Source: Polaribacter sp. WD7 (GTDB lineage Bacteria > Bacteroidota > Bacteroidia > Flavobacteriales > Flavobacteriaceae). Taken from it: a stretch of DNA of 64,000 nt. The stretch is taken from the NCBI RefSeq assembly GCF_003335085.1, contig NZ_QPEJ01000016.1:248001-312000 (forward strand), given 5' to 3'. This document shows positions 44,267 to 54,303 of the stretch, one piece after another. Under the pieces are notes generated by a model. That model made no database searches. It worked only from the letters and a program-made list of their open reading frames with translations, and was not told the origin of the DNA. The first letter of the stretch is position 1. Every line of letters starts with the position of its first letter. Both the position numbers and the translations under genes were made by a program.

Positions 44267-45541
44267 CTAGTAAATATTAGATTCTGAAATTCTTTGATTG
44301 ATAGAGCTTCTAAAAACGGTTAACATGCGTTTGGCAATTCCTGTCCAACCAAAATTACGTCTTGCAAAACGGGCACCCTCTACAGACATTTCGTTTCTTA
44401 ATTGAGGGTATAATAAAGGCATTGCCATCATAGCACCAAATTCTTTTGGTCTATGAGGATCTGCAAATAATGCTTGGTTACCAAAATCTATTAGATCACA
44501 CAACCCTCCATGAACGGTTACAACACTAGGTGTACCACAGGCCATAGCCTCTATGGCTACCATACCAAAAGGTTCGTATCTAGATGGCATAGCAAAAATA
44601 CTTGCAGACCTATATACATTTGCTAAATCTTCATCTGCAATGTAATTTTTCCATTTTATCTTATCCATAACTCCTATTTCCGAAGCTACTTTTTTTAATT
44701 TTTCAATTCCTTCTCTATCCTGTTCTGAGTCTCCACCAATAGCTGCCACTAATTTTGCTTCAGGACACAGTTCAAAAACAGTTGGCAAAGAGTTAATTAA
44801 TAAATCGTATCCTTTGTTATGAGCCATCCTTCCTAACGCTAAAATATCTGTTGGGTCTATATCGTATTTTAAGCGGATTTTATCATTCTCTTTAGAAGGT
44901 ACAGGAAAAAATCTGTTTTCATCGATTCCTGGAGGAATCATACTGCAGTTTTTTGGTAAAACATCATACTGCTGAGTAAGCAAATCTACCTGTGGTAAAG
45001 TAGTTGCAATGACAAAATTACACATCTGATACACAAAATATTCTTTTCGAATTCTTTCTTTAAATCGATATGTTTTTTCCATTTCTTTTTCCTCCATATC
45101 GCTACCCATAGTGTGTTGCTTCCACCACCCTAAAGAGTGCGGTGTATGGACGTGGCAAATTCCAAGCTCTTCAGCAATTTTTTGTCCTGCCCAACCTGCA
45201 TCCCAATAATGAGAGTACACAACATCATATTTTTTACTTTCTTTTTTGATAGCCGCTAAAGTGTTGGTAACAAATTTTTTAAGATGATCATGCATATCTT
45301 CTTTTCTGATGAATTCTTTTCCGCCAAAGGGAATTCTCCAAACATCATAATTTTCGTTTACATGGTCGTACTCTGGTTGGTCTTCAAATTGACGTGTAAG
45401 TAAATCTACTTTCATTCCTAATCTGCTAAATCGTTCTGCTAATTCAAGTACATACACTACTTGTCCTCCTGTGTCTGGCTTTCCTAATTCTGGGTTTGCT
45501 GCTACATAACCATGCAAGGAAATCATCAATATTGATTTCAT
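44267..45541 (-). CDS. GT4 glycosyltransferase, sucrose-phosphate synthase-like
   Basis: 424 residues. N-terminal block SLHGYVAANPELGKPDTGGQVVYVLELAERF is the SPS/sucrose-synthase acceptor-site pattern (D-T-G-G-Q); HTPHSLGWWK matches the 'T-x-HSLG-x-x-K' block; PPGIDENRFFP and the C-terminal GT4 E-x7-E region MPSRYEPFGMVAIEAMACGTP follow. Members transfer glucose (or mannose) from a nucleotide sugar to fructose-6-phosphate, giving sucrose-6-phosphate or mannosylfructose phosphate. Which donor is used cannot be read from the sequence. Operon with the phosphatase-hydrolase fusion upstream (22 bases) and PfkB kinase downstream. Confidence 0.85.
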   Translation of the reverse strand: MKSILMISLHGYVAANPELGKPDTGGQVVYVLELAERFSRLGMKVDLLTRQFEDQPEYDHVNENYDVWRIPFGGKEFIRKEDMHDHLKKFVTNTLAAIKKESKKYDVVYSHYWDAGWAGQKIAEELGICHVHTPHSLGWWKQHTMGSDMEEKEMEKTYRFKERIRKEYFVYQMCNFVIATTLPQVDLLTQQYDVLPKNCSMIPPGIDENRFFPVPSKENDKIRLKYDIDPTDILALGRMAHNKGYDLLINSLPTVFELCPEAKLVAAIGGDSEQDREGIEKLKKVASEIGVMDKIKWKNYIADEDLANVYRSASIFAMPSRYEPFGMVAIEAMACGTPSVVTVHGGLCDLIDFGNQALFADPHRPKEFGAMMAMPLLYPQLRNEMSVEGARFARRNFGWTGIAKRMLTVFRSSINQRISESNIY

Positions 45542-45563
45542 ATTTTTATAGTTTAAAATTTAG

Positions 45564-47645
45564 TTAATTAATTATTTTCAAATCGTGGCATGCAGCAATA
45601 TACTGTGCTGCAGACCATGCTTGATATGCTTTACCCATTGGTTTTCCTGTTGTACCATGAGCCCATTCTGTAAATTCCCATTCTTCATTGATTCCTTCTT
45701 TATTGATTAATGCCAATTTATGAAGTTCTGAAATTGCCATGTCTTTGAAGCCTAATTTGTTGACAAACTTTACCCAAAATCCTCCAACAAAAGGCCAAAT
45801 ACCTCCGTTATGATAATGGTTAGGAAGGTTTAATAAATTAACGGTATAATAAGGTCTCCAATCTGGATCTCCAGGACTAACAACAGGGTATACGTTTGCT
45901 ACTGGAAAAGGATCATTTACACCAACACCCAACATAAACTTAAAGGTTTGATGCGCTTTTTCTGAATCTAATGTACCATATAAAAATGCTAAAATATTGC
46001 CTAAAGTATCACAGCGCCAACTAAAATCAAATGGTGTTGTTTGTGCAATTAAATATGAGGTATCACCTAAAGTAAATTGTTTTTCTGCAAATGAAACGGA
46101 TTGAAATAATTGCTGTTTTGTAGAAGGCCAAAAGTTTTGAACTATTTCTTTTTTAATAACTTGAGACCACCTGATGTATTCGCCTGCCTCTTCATTATTA
46201 CCCAACATTTCTAACATTCTACCAAAACAAACATTAGCTCTGTACCATAAAATTTCATCATATAAAATGTTGTAACTTCTACCAAAAAGGTCTGTCCAAT
46301 CTCCTGCCTCTGGTATTTCTAGAAGTGCATCATTATTACTATCATGTGCTGCCAACCAACGCATTGTTTCTTTTACATCAGGAAAATATTTTCGTAAAAA
46401 CTCTATATCTTTAGTAACATTTACATATTCGTAGAAAGCAATAATTACCCAAATTCCACTATCTATAGAGCAAATACCTCCTACTCCAGAATAATCTGGG
46501 GTGTTGTCTTTTATTCTAACATTAGATGGTATTTGTCCGTTTTTAGAAATATGTTCTAATAAAGTAAGTAATGTTTGTCTTTGACAATTATGAATTTCTT
46601 CATCGCTTATAAGCGGTAATGAGCCTATAACTGTTATTGCACCATCTCTGGCCCAAACACTGTAATAATTTTCATCTGTACCATGTGCTACGTTATCTTT
46701 GATAGAACATGCCGAAAAGCCTAATGGTGTAATGTTCTTCTTTAGAGCTTCTACCGCCTTTTCATAACCTTCTTTAATAAGTGCTATTTTTTCATCTCCA
46801 TTTTCTAAAGAGATATTGTTTAATTCTTGCTTGATAAAAAAGTCTTCTGAGTGGTCTCTATTTTTATCTATAATAGCATCTTCTGGAAGCACTTTATAAT
46901 ATACCAACCCTTCTATAATACCATCTCCTTTTTCTCTTTCTGAATGATACACTTTTTTATGTTTGGTATAGGCATATAACTCTTCATGGGCATTGGCAAC
47001 TACGATTCCTGATACATCTTTCAAATCGAACATTGCAGAATCATTTCCACTATCCCCAGCTACTAAAACTTCATTTGTTTTTATATTCAATCTTTTTAAT
47101 AACCATTGTAAAGCATTTCCTTTATTTGCAAATTTGGGTAGTATATCTAAAAATTTATCTCCAGAATAAACAACATTCACTTCCATACCAGCATTTGTAA
47201 AGTTTTCTTCTATGTCTGCAATCAAATCGTTAGTTGCATCATGAAAAAAATAACTTCTTTTATAGGAGTGTTGAAATCTACTGGGTTGTTCGCTCACAGG
47301 ATGATCTACACTTGTGATAATTTTTTCTACAGATTCTAAATCCCATCCTTCATCTAAGACATCATTAAATTCTTTAACTAACTTTTTATTTTTATAATCA
47401 TAAATATGTGTTCCAACGCCTGAAATAATATAATCGGGTTCTGGTAAAATTCGTTTTTCTATTAGACTTAATACGTCGTCTTTTAAACGCCCAGTATTAA
47501 AGGTTAATAAGGCTCCAGTTTGAGACTTGTATTTGTCCCAAACTTTGCCAAAATTACTATTGAATGTGTGAAAATCTATTAAGGTATTATCAATATCAAA
47601 CGAAAGCAGTTTTATATTTCCATTGTTACCAATATTTTTATCCAT
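45564..47645 (-). CDS. Fusion of sucrose-phosphatase-like HAD domain and glycoside hydrolase-like domain
   Basis: 693 residues. Residues about 10-250 form a HAD IIB (Cof/S6PP-type) phosphatase: LLSFDIDNTLID, FNTGRLKDD, KFLDILPKFANKGNALQWLL and VLVAGDSGNDSAMF. Residues about 280-690 are an (alpha/alpha)6-barrel similar to amylo-glucosidase or GH100-type neutral invertase: HGTDENYYSVWARDGAITVIGSLP, CSIDSGIWVIIAFYEYV, EAGDWTDLFGRSYNILYDEILWYRANVCF, PNHYHNGGIWPFVGGFWVKF, EWAHGTTGKPMGKAYQAWSAAQYI. The two activities would dephosphorylate and then hydrolyse the disaccharide made by the next gene. The first gene of its operon; it has a 234-bp upstream gap. Confidence 0.8.
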   Translation of the reverse strand: MDKNIGNNGNIKLLSFDIDNTLIDFHTFNSNFGKVWDKYKSQTGALLTFNTGRLKDDVLSLIEKRILPEPDYIISGVGTHIYDYKNKKLVKEFNDVLDEGWDLESVEKIITSVDHPVSEQPSRFQHSYKRSYFFHDATNDLIADIEENFTNAGMEVNVVYSGDKFLDILPKFANKGNALQWLLKRLNIKTNEVLVAGDSGNDSAMFDLKDVSGIVVANAHEELYAYTKHKKVYHSEREKGDGIIEGLVYYKVLPEDAIIDKNRDHSEDFFIKQELNNISLENGDEKIALIKEGYEKAVEALKKNITPLGFSACSIKDNVAHGTDENYYSVWARDGAITVIGSLPLISDEEIHNCQRQTLLTLLEHISKNGQIPSNVRIKDNTPDYSGVGGICSIDSGIWVIIAFYEYVNVTKDIEFLRKYFPDVKETMRWLAAHDSNNDALLEIPEAGDWTDLFGRSYNILYDEILWYRANVCFGRMLEMLGNNEEAGEYIRWSQVIKKEIVQNFWPSTKQQLFQSVSFAEKQFTLGDTSYLIAQTTPFDFSWRCDTLGNILAFLYGTLDSEKAHQTFKFMLGVGVNDPFPVANVYPVVSPGDPDWRPYYTVNLLNLPNHYHNGGIWPFVGGFWVKFVNKLGFKDMAISELHKLALINKEGINEEWEFTEWAHGTTGKPMGKAYQAWSAAQYIAACHDLKIIN

Positions 47646-47843
47646 ATGTAATTTGTTTTATTGTGTTTTATATCTGTATTCTGCCTAATTTACTAATAAT
47701 ACCAAGGCTTTCCTAAGCTATACCTCTTTATTTGAAACTCAAAAATCATTTTTATGGGTGTCGTAAAAATTATAAACCTCATCTAGATATTAATAATTAA
47801 GCAACTCTTCTTTTGTAAAATCCTTAATCTAAATTATTAAAAA

Positions 47844-47874
47844 AAACCTCCTAAATTTCACATTTAGGAGGTTT
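47844..47874 (-). terminator. Intrinsic terminator after the MoxR gene
   Basis: 13-bp perfect stem (AAACCTCCTAAAT/ATTTAGGAGGTTT) with a 5-base loop, 6 bases after the MoxR-type stop on the minus strand and followed there by an eight-base T-run. It separates the MoxR/VWA unit from the disaccharide operon. Confidence 0.92.
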
Positions 47875-47879
47875 CATTT

Positions 47880-49340
47880 TTACAATCCACTTATAAAATT
47901 ACCATAAGGATCTTTAAATTGAGTACCTTCAGCAAACCTATATTTGCTAAGTTTTTTAAACTCTACTAACCCCCACAAGAGAAACTCTTTCACAAAATAC
48001 TTATCATCTGTATTCATATTAGGTTGGTACTCTTTTAAAAAATTATCTATGGGGTCTATTTTATCCAATTCGTTCTTATACTGTTTATCTGTATAATCTT
48101 CTAGTAATTCAAAATCACCTTCTGTATTAAAGAACCAAGAAACAATCTCATCATAAGGAGATTCATCTGTTTGTTTTTCTAGTTTTTTGATTTCAGGAAA
48201 GTATGTTGGAAATAAAGTTTTGATCGCTTTTTTTATCAAACTATCTGCTACAACATGTGCTCCTTCTTGTTCTCCTTCATAAACCAGTTCTACTTTACCT
48301 GTTATTGCAGGAATAATTCCATCAAAATCACTCAAACGAATCATGGTTTCATTATCTCTAGCCAATAATGCTCTTCTTTCTGCTGTACTTATCAAATTTT
48401 CGAAAGCAGAAATACTTAAACGCGCACTTACTCCACTTTTAGCATCTATATACTCACTTTCTCTTGCCTCAAAAACAATTTGTTCTAACAAGTCTTTTGC
48501 TAATTCTGGTACTTTTATAAAGTTTTTCTGAACATTTTTGGCTTCTTGCTGCGTTATTATTTTTGCCGTTTCTATATCTTCTGGATAATGCGTTAAAATT
48601 TGCGAACCAATTCTATCTTTTAACGGAGTTACAATACTTCCTCTATTTGTATAATCTTCTGGATTTGCTGTAAACACAAATTGCATATCTAAAGGCAATC
48701 GTAATTTAAAGCCACGTATTTGAATATCTCCTTCTTGTAAAATATTAAATAGTGCTACTTGAATACGAGCTTGTAAATCTGGCAATTCATTAATTACAAA
48801 AATACATCTGTTAGCTCTCGGGATCATTCCATAATGAATAACTCTATCATCTGCGTAGCTCAATTTTAAATTTGCGGCTTTAATAGGGTCTACATCACCT
48901 ATAATATCTGCAACTGTAACATCTGGTGTTGCTAGTTTTTCTGCAAAACGTTCTTCTCTATGCAACCAAAAAATTGGAGTTTTATCTCCTTTTTCCAGAA
49001 TCGTTTCAATAGCAAATCTGGAAATTGGATTGAGAGGATCATCGTTAATTTCTGAACCCGTTACTACAGGAATGTATTCATCTAATAAAGTTACCATTAA
49101 CCTAGCCAAACGAGTTTTTGCTTGCCCACGTAACCCTAATAAATTGATATTATGTTTGCTTAAAATTGCTCTTTCTAATTCTGGTATAACTGTATGTTCA
49201 TAACCATGAACTCCTTTAAAAACGGTTTCTTTACTCATCATTTTGCTAATGAGATTTTCTCGCAACTCGTCTTTAATAGATTTTGATTGGTATCCATACT
49301 TTTTTAATTCTCCTAATGTTTTTATCTGCTCTAAATTCAT
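47880..49340 (-). CDS. MoxR/magnesium chelatase-type AAA+ ATPase
   Basis: 486 residues. AAA+ core: Walker A as GLRGQAKTRLARL (G-x4-G-K-T variant), VTVADIIGDVDPIKAAN, Walker B CIFVINELPDL, sensor 1 FVFTANPEDYTNRG, PLKDRIGSQILTHYP. Similar to BchI/MoxR chaperone ATPases that work with a VWA-domain partner to remodel proteins or insert metals; the neighbour 34 bases upstream is such a VWA protein. Here a chlorophyll role is excluded by context (no pigment genes); it is adjacent to neither a lipoprotein nor an oxidase. Ends in a strong terminator. Confidence 0.88.
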   Translation of the reverse strand: MNLEQIKTLGELKKYGYQSKSIKDELRENLISKMMSKETVFKGVHGYEHTVIPELERAILSKHNINLLGLRGQAKTRLARLMVTLLDEYIPVVTGSEINDDPLNPISRFAIETILEKGDKTPIFWLHREERFAEKLATPDVTVADIIGDVDPIKAANLKLSYADDRVIHYGMIPRANRCIFVINELPDLQARIQVALFNILQEGDIQIRGFKLRLPLDMQFVFTANPEDYTNRGSIVTPLKDRIGSQILTHYPEDIETAKIITQQEAKNVQKNFIKVPELAKDLLEQIVFEARESEYIDAKSGVSARLSISAFENLISTAERRALLARDNETMIRLSDFDGIIPAITGKVELVYEGEQEGAHVVADSLIKKAIKTLFPTYFPEIKKLEKQTDESPYDEIVSWFFNTEGDFELLEDYTDKQYKNELDKIDPIDNFLKEYQPNMNTDDKYFVKEFLLWGLVEFKKLSKYRFAEGTQFKDPYGNFISGL

Positions 49341-49374
49341 CTCTTTTCTATTCTCTCTTCTCTATTCGTCTTAA

Positions 49375-50505
49375 CTATCCTCTAATTCTTTTTTTTCTGT
49401 TACTTTCGTAATCTTCAAAAATCATCTCTCCTAAACCTTTTAAACCTGTATAAAATGCTTTTCCTTGGTTGGCTTGCGTAAAAGCTCTTACAAATTGCAT
49501 TAAATAAGAATCTTGTGCAATCATAAATGTAGTAATTGGTATATGTAACTTTCTGGCTTGTTGAGCCATTGCATAACACTTGTTTACAATATACTTGTCT
49601 AACCCATTACTGTTTTTATAATACTGTCCGTCTGGTAAACGCAAACAACTAGGTTTGCCGTCTGTAATCATAAAAATTTGCTTGTTGGTATTTTTTTTTC
49701 TGCGTAGTAAATCCATTGCTAAATTTAAACCTGCAACCGTATTAGTATGATAAGGTCCCACTTGTAAATAGGGTAAATCTTTTATTTTTATAGTCCAAGC
49801 ATCGTTTCCAAAAACCAAAATATCTAACGTATCTTTAGGGTAGCGTGTAGTTATCAATTCTGCCAAAGCCATTGCAACTTTCTTTGCAGGTGTAATTCTA
49901 TCTTCTCCATATAAAATCATAGAATGACTAATGTCTATCATTAAAACGGTACTCATCTGACTTTTGTGTAGTGTTTCTTCTACCACCAAATCATTTTCAG
50001 ACAAAGTAAAGTTGCCTATCCCATTATTAATTTGTGCATTTTTAATACTTTCTGTAACCGATACTTTATCTAGATTATCTCCAAATTGATACGCTCTAAA
50101 ATCTCCTGTATGCTCATCTCCTGTCCCAGGAGATTTACTTTTATGATTTCCAGAACCGCTTCTTTTAATTTTTCCAAATATTTGATTTAACGCTTGCTGG
50201 CGAATAGCTCTTTCGGTTTTGGGAGTTATTTTAGTACCTCCTGTTCCATCTCCATCAATCTCTTCTTTAATATATCCTTTCTTTTTTAAATCTTCAATAA
50301 AATCATCTATAGTATACGCTGCTGTAGTTAATTTATATTCTTTATCTAAAGAACGTAACCAGTCTATAGCTTCATCAAAATCTCCAGAAGTATGCGTAAT
50401 TAACTCTTTAAAAATTTCAAAAAGTTTTTCAAAAGGAGACTGATTTTTAGGTTCAAAACTTTTAAAAACAAAACCTTTTCGTTTCATATTTTCTTTCATC
50501 ACCAT
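49375..50505 (-). CDS. VWA domain protein, partner of the MoxR ATPase
   Basis: 376 residues. The VWA domain lies at about 180-360 with a MIDAS D-x-S-x-S in VLMIDISHSMILYG, the Thr in MITDGKPS, and LDILVFGNDAW. The N-terminal part is charged and helical (KLFEIFKELITHTSGDFDEAIDWLRSLDKEY, GGTKITPKTERAIRQQAL). No signal peptide, so cytosolic. It is upstream of the MoxR gene on the same strand, the usual order for BchD/BchI-like pairs. The start is uncertain (ATG at 50505, 50499 or 50487). Confidence 0.87.
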   Translation of the reverse strand: MVMKENMKRKGFVFKSFEPKNQSPFEKLFEIFKELITHTSGDFDEAIDWLRSLDKEYKLTTAAYTIDDFIEDLKKKGYIKEEIDGDGTGGTKITPKTERAIRQQALNQIFGKIKRSGSGNHKSKSPGTGDEHTGDFRAYQFGDNLDKVSVTESIKNAQINNGIGNFTLSENDLVVEETLHKSQMSTVLMIDISHSMILYGEDRITPAKKVAMALAELITTRYPKDTLDILVFGNDAWTIKIKDLPYLQVGPYHTNTVAGLNLAMDLLRRKKNTNKQIFMITDGKPSCLRLPDGQYYKNSNGLDKYIVNKCYAMAQQARKLHIPITTFMIAQDSYLMQFVRAFTQANQGKAFYTGLKGLGEMIFEDYESNRKKRIRG

Positions 50506-50734
50506 AAAAATAAGGCTTTATTAGATGCTTTTAAAATTATTAACATTGCTTTAATACATATAATTAAAAAGCAGAACCATTCAATATAGAAAAAGTAGTA
50601 CAAAACAATTATCTATCAATATTTTATAAAAAATGATAGAAAATAGCTGTTTTTTAATTTTATCATAAAATTAACATATGTATTGGGTCTCTAAAAGTAA
50701 CTTGTCTGAGTATTAAACCAACTCATACTTTTTT

Positions 50735-53350
50735 ATGAAAACACTCAATTTAAGCAAGTTAAAGATTATATCTTCTTTAGCTTTAGCCATTATGACTTTA
50801 GGTATCCAAGATGCAAATGCACAGTTCTGGAAAAAGAAACCCAAAAAAACTGCTGTTGTAAAAAAACCAATACCTAAAAAGAAAGGAAAATCTATTAAAG
50901 ATTTAACAAAAAGTAGTAAAAAAATAGAAGGACTCTTTACCATTTATCAAGATACCGTAACAGGTTCTGTAAAACTATTGGTTAAAAAAGAACAACTAGA
51001 TAAAGACTTTATTTATTTTTCTCAAATAGCAGATGGCGTTACAGACGCTGGTCAATTTAGAGGGGCTTACCAAGGCTCAAGCGTTTTTCATGTAAAAAAA
51101 TACTTTAATAAACTAGATTTTTATGCGCCTAACACTTCTTTTTATTTTGATAAAAATAGCGCTCTTTCTAAATCTTCTGAGGCAAATATTAGTGATGCAG
51201 TAGTTGCTAGTGGAAAAATTTTAGCATCTGATGATGATAAGGGCGAGTATTTAATTGATGCTGATGGTTTATTTTTATCAGAAACTTTTACGAGAATTAA
51301 AAGACCTAGAAGACCAGGAACTTCTCCATTTGCTTTTGGTTTAGGAAGGTTTGATAAAAATAAATCTAAAATACATGCCATAAAAAACTATCCTGAAAAT
51401 ACTAACGTAAAAACAGAATACGTATACAGCAACCCATCTGTTTTAAACGGAGGTTCTACTGCTGTTACTGATGGTAGAAATGTGTCTATTAAGGTTTTTC
51501 ATACATTTATGAACATGCCAGAAGATGATTATGAAGTTAGAATGGATGACCCTAGAGTTGGTTATTTTCTAACACAGACAAACAATATGACCTCTACCAA
51601 AACTATCAATTATAGAGATATGATACATAGATGGAAATTGGTAAAAAAAGACCCAACTGCTGCCATTTCTGAACCTGTAACTCCAATTACTTGGTGGATA
51701 GAAAACACGACACCTACAGAATGGAGAGAAACAATAAAAGAAGGGGTTTTAGCATGGAATGTTGCTTTTGAAAAAGCAGGATTTAAAAACGCTATGGTTG
51801 TAAAGGTACAACCTGATGATGCAGATTGGGACGCAGGTGATGTTCGCTATAATGTATTACGTTGGACATCTTCTCCTAATCCACCTTTTGGTGGATACGG
51901 CCCTAGTTTTGTGAACCCAAGAACAGGAGAAATTTTAGGCGCAGACATTATGTTAGAGTTTGTTCATTTTACAAATAGAGTTTTTGCTGATAAACTTTAT
52001 AATGATGCCGCAGCTAATATGAAATTAGAAACTCTAGAAGAATTAGAAGCTAAAAAATATTTAGAAAAAAACAATCTTTTATATTGTTCTGCAGGACACG
52101 TGATGCATGAAAATTTACAGTTAGGAACAGCTGTTTTACAAGCTACTGGTGCTTCTGACTTAGATATGGAAGCGATAAAAAAAGAAGGAATGAAATCTTT
52201 GATTATGCATGAAGTTGGCCATACGTTAGGGTTAAACCACAACATGAAGGCGAGTCAACTTTTTTCTCCTGAGCAACTAGCAGATGCGTCATTTATTAAA
52301 GGGAAAGCCTTAACGGGGTCTGTAATGGATTATGCAGGAATTAACATAACAAATGATAGAAGTAAACAAGGGCAATATTATGATATGGCAGTTGGCCCTT
52401 ACGATGTTTGGGCTATTCAATTTGGTTATACACCATTTTCTTCAGAGAACCAGAGAAAAGTATTGTTAGAGAGATCTACAGAACCTGAATTAATTTTTGG
52501 TAATGATGCAGATGATATGCGATCTTCTAGTAACGGAATAGACCCTAGAGTTATGATTGGAGATTTATCTAACGATCAAATTACATACTCTATAAATAGG
52601 TTTAAACTGGTTAACGATATGATGAAAAATCTAAAAACTCAGTTTTTAAAAGATGGCCAAACCTATGAAGATTTTAGAAGGGCTTTTTACACACTTCACA
52701 ATCAAACAGCTATTGCTGGAGGTGTAGTTTCTAGATTTATTGGCGGGGTATATGTAGATAGAGCTACTTTTGGCCAAAAAGGAGGCAAACAACCGTATAC
52801 TCCTGTAAGTTTAAAAGATCAAAAAAGAGCTATGTCTGCTCTAAAAAATTATATTTTTGCTCCAGATGCTTTTGAGACACCTAAAGAGGTTTACAATTAT
52901 TTAGGAAGACAAAGAAGAGGCTACAACTTTTTTGGAAATACAGAAGATCCTAAAATTAATGAACAAATTCTAGGGTATCAAACTTATGTTTTATCGCATT
53001 TAATGCATCCAAATACACTTCAAAGAATTTCTAATTCTGAGTTGTATGGAAACGGTTACAAATTGTCTAGCTTTATGACTGATTTAAACAATATGTTATT
53101 TAAACCAGACATTTACGGTAGTGTAAATACTTTTAGACAAAACCTACAAACTGTTTATACACAAAGATTAATAAGTATGGCTACTGGCAAAACTAGCAAC
53201 AGGTTTCCTATTGCTGCTAGATCTATGGCTGTTTATAATCTTAAAAATATTAAATCTTGGACAAATAGTGGTAAAGGAGATTTAGCTACAAAAGCCCATA
53301 AAAACCACTTAAAAACATTGATAACCAACGCTATGAAAGAAATAAAATAA
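50735..53350 (+). CDS. Secreted zinc-dependent metalloprotease, DUF5117/DUF4953 type
   Basis: 871 residues. Signal peptide (LKIISSLALAIMTLGIQDANAQ) followed by a very basic stretch (KKKPKKTAVVKKPIPKKK). The N-terminal beta-rich part (about 55-330, FIYFSQIADGVTDAGQFRGAYQ) matches the DUF5117/DUF5118 region; the protease core has MHEVGHTLGLNHN (zinc motif HEVGHTLGLNH at residues 492-502) and the Met-turn-like SVMDYAG at about 528. Family members are outer-membrane or periplasmic proteases common in Bacteroidota, with unknown substrates. A strong terminator follows. Confidence 0.9.
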   Translation: MKTLNLSKLKIISSLALAIMTLGIQDANAQFWKKKPKKTAVVKKPIPKKKGKSIKDLTKSSKKIEGLFTIYQDTVTGSVKLLVKKEQLDKDFIYFSQIADGVTDAGQFRGAYQGSSVFHVKKYFNKLDFYAPNTSFYFDKNSALSKSSEANISDAVVASGKILASDDDKGEYLIDADGLFLSETFTRIKRPRRPGTSPFAFGLGRFDKNKSKIHAIKNYPENTNVKTEYVYSNPSVLNGGSTAVTDGRNVSIKVFHTFMNMPEDDYEVRMDDPRVGYFLTQTNNMTSTKTINYRDMIHRWKLVKKDPTAAISEPVTPITWWIENTTPTEWRETIKEGVLAWNVAFEKAGFKNAMVVKVQPDDADWDAGDVRYNVLRWTSSPNPPFGGYGPSFVNPRTGEILGADIMLEFVHFTNRVFADKLYNDAAANMKLETLEELEAKKYLEKNNLLYCSAGHVMHENLQLGTAVLQATGASDLDMEAIKKEGMKSLIMHEVGHTLGLNHNMKASQLFSPEQLADASFIKGKALTGSVMDYAGINITNDRSKQGQYYDMAVGPYDVWAIQFGYTPFSSENQRKVLLERSTEPELIFGNDADDMRSSSNGIDPRVMIGDLSNDQITYSINRFKLVNDMMKNLKTQFLKDGQTYEDFRRAFYTLHNQTAIAGGVVSRFIGGVYVDRATFGQKGGKQPYTPVSLKDQKRAMSALKNYIFAPDAFETPKEVYNYLGRQRRGYNFFGNTEDPKINEQILGYQTYVLSHLMHPNTLQRISNSELYGNGYKLSSFMTDLNNMLFKPDIYGSVNTFRQNLQTVYTQRLISMATGKTSNRFPIAARSMAVYNLKNIKSWTNSGKGDLATKAHKNHLKTLITNAMKEIK

Positions 53351-53372
53351 TTTTAAGAAAGTTTTAGAATAC

Positions 53373-53410
53373 AAACCACAATCTAAACAGATTGTGGTTT
53401 TTATCTTTAC
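53373..53410 (+). terminator. Intrinsic terminator after the metalloprotease gene
   Basis: 12-bp perfect stem (AAACCACAATCT/AGATTGTGGTTT, 53373-53400) with a 4-base AAAC loop, followed by TTTATCTTT. Confidence 0.92.
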
Positions 53411-53413
53411 ACT

Positions 53414-54298
53414 ATGGCTAGAATTTTAATTACAGGAGGAACAGGATTAGTTGGTACAAGACTTTCAAAAATGTTATCGGATAGAAAACATGAAGTTTTA
53501 ATCTTAACTAGAAATCCTAAAAAAGAGAACGAATTTAAATGGGATTTAAATTCTAATTATATTGATGACAAAGCATTACTGCATACAGATTATATAATTC
53601 ATCTAGCAGGAGCAGGTATTGCTGATAAACGCTGGACTGAAAAAAGAAAGAAGGTAATTATAGATAGTAGGGTTGATACTGCTAGTTTACTTTACAGGAA
53701 AGTCAATCAATTAAAAATCACTTTAAAAGGTTTTATTTCAGCCTCTGGTATTGGTTATTACGGCGCAAAAACTAGTGATATCATTTATGAAGAAAATCAT
53801 AACTCTGGTACTGATTATATTGCCAATGTTTGTGTTTTATGGGAAGCTGCCGCAAAACAATTTGAGCGATTAAAAATACCTGTTACTATTTTAAGAACTG
53901 GTATTGTTTTATCTAACAAGGGTGGTGCTTTAGATAAAATGAAAACCCCAATCATATCACCTTTAGGTACTGGAGATCAATATTTACCATGGATTCATCT
54001 TGATGATTTATGTCAACTGTACATTAATGCTGTTGAGAATAACTTAACAGGAATTTTTAATGCTGTAGCACCTGAACATCATACAAGCAAAACATTTTCT
54101 AAAACATTGGCAAAAAGCCTAAAAAGACCATATTTAGGTATTGGAGTTCCTAGCTTTTTATTAAAATTAGTGTTTGGTGAAATGGCTATTATACTTTTAA
54201 AAGGAAGTAGAATTTCAGCAAAAAAAATCGAAAAGAATGGGGGGGATTATTCTTTTCGATTTTTAAAATTAGAGAAGGCTCTTAATGAACTATCTTAA
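53414..54298 (+). CDS. TIGR01777 family epimerase/oxidoreductase (YfcH-like)
   Basis: 294 residues. NAD(P)-binding Rossmann start RILITGGTGLVGTRLSKML, then HLAGAGIADKRWTEKRKKVIIDSRV, SASGIGYYGAK, VTILRTGIVLS and LPWIHLDDLCQLYINAVEN. C-terminal DUF1731 block at about 245-292 (AIILLKGSRISAKKIEKNGGDYSFRF). The biochemical role is unsettled. Starts 63 bases after the previous stop, right behind its terminator. Confidence 0.92.
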   Translation: MARILITGGTGLVGTRLSKMLSDRKHEVLILTRNPKKENEFKWDLNSNYIDDKALLHTDYIIHLAGAGIADKRWTEKRKKVIIDSRVDTASLLYRKVNQLKITLKGFISASGIGYYGAKTSDIIYEENHNSGTDYIANVCVLWEAAAKQFERLKIPVTILRTGIVLSNKGGALDKMKTPIISPLGTGDQYLPWIHLDDLCQLYINAVENNLTGIFNAVAPEHHTSKTFSKTLAKSLKRPYLGIGVPSFLLKLVFGEMAIILLKGSRISAKKIEKNGGDYSFRFLKLEKALNELS

Positions 54299-54303
54299 AT
54301 TTG

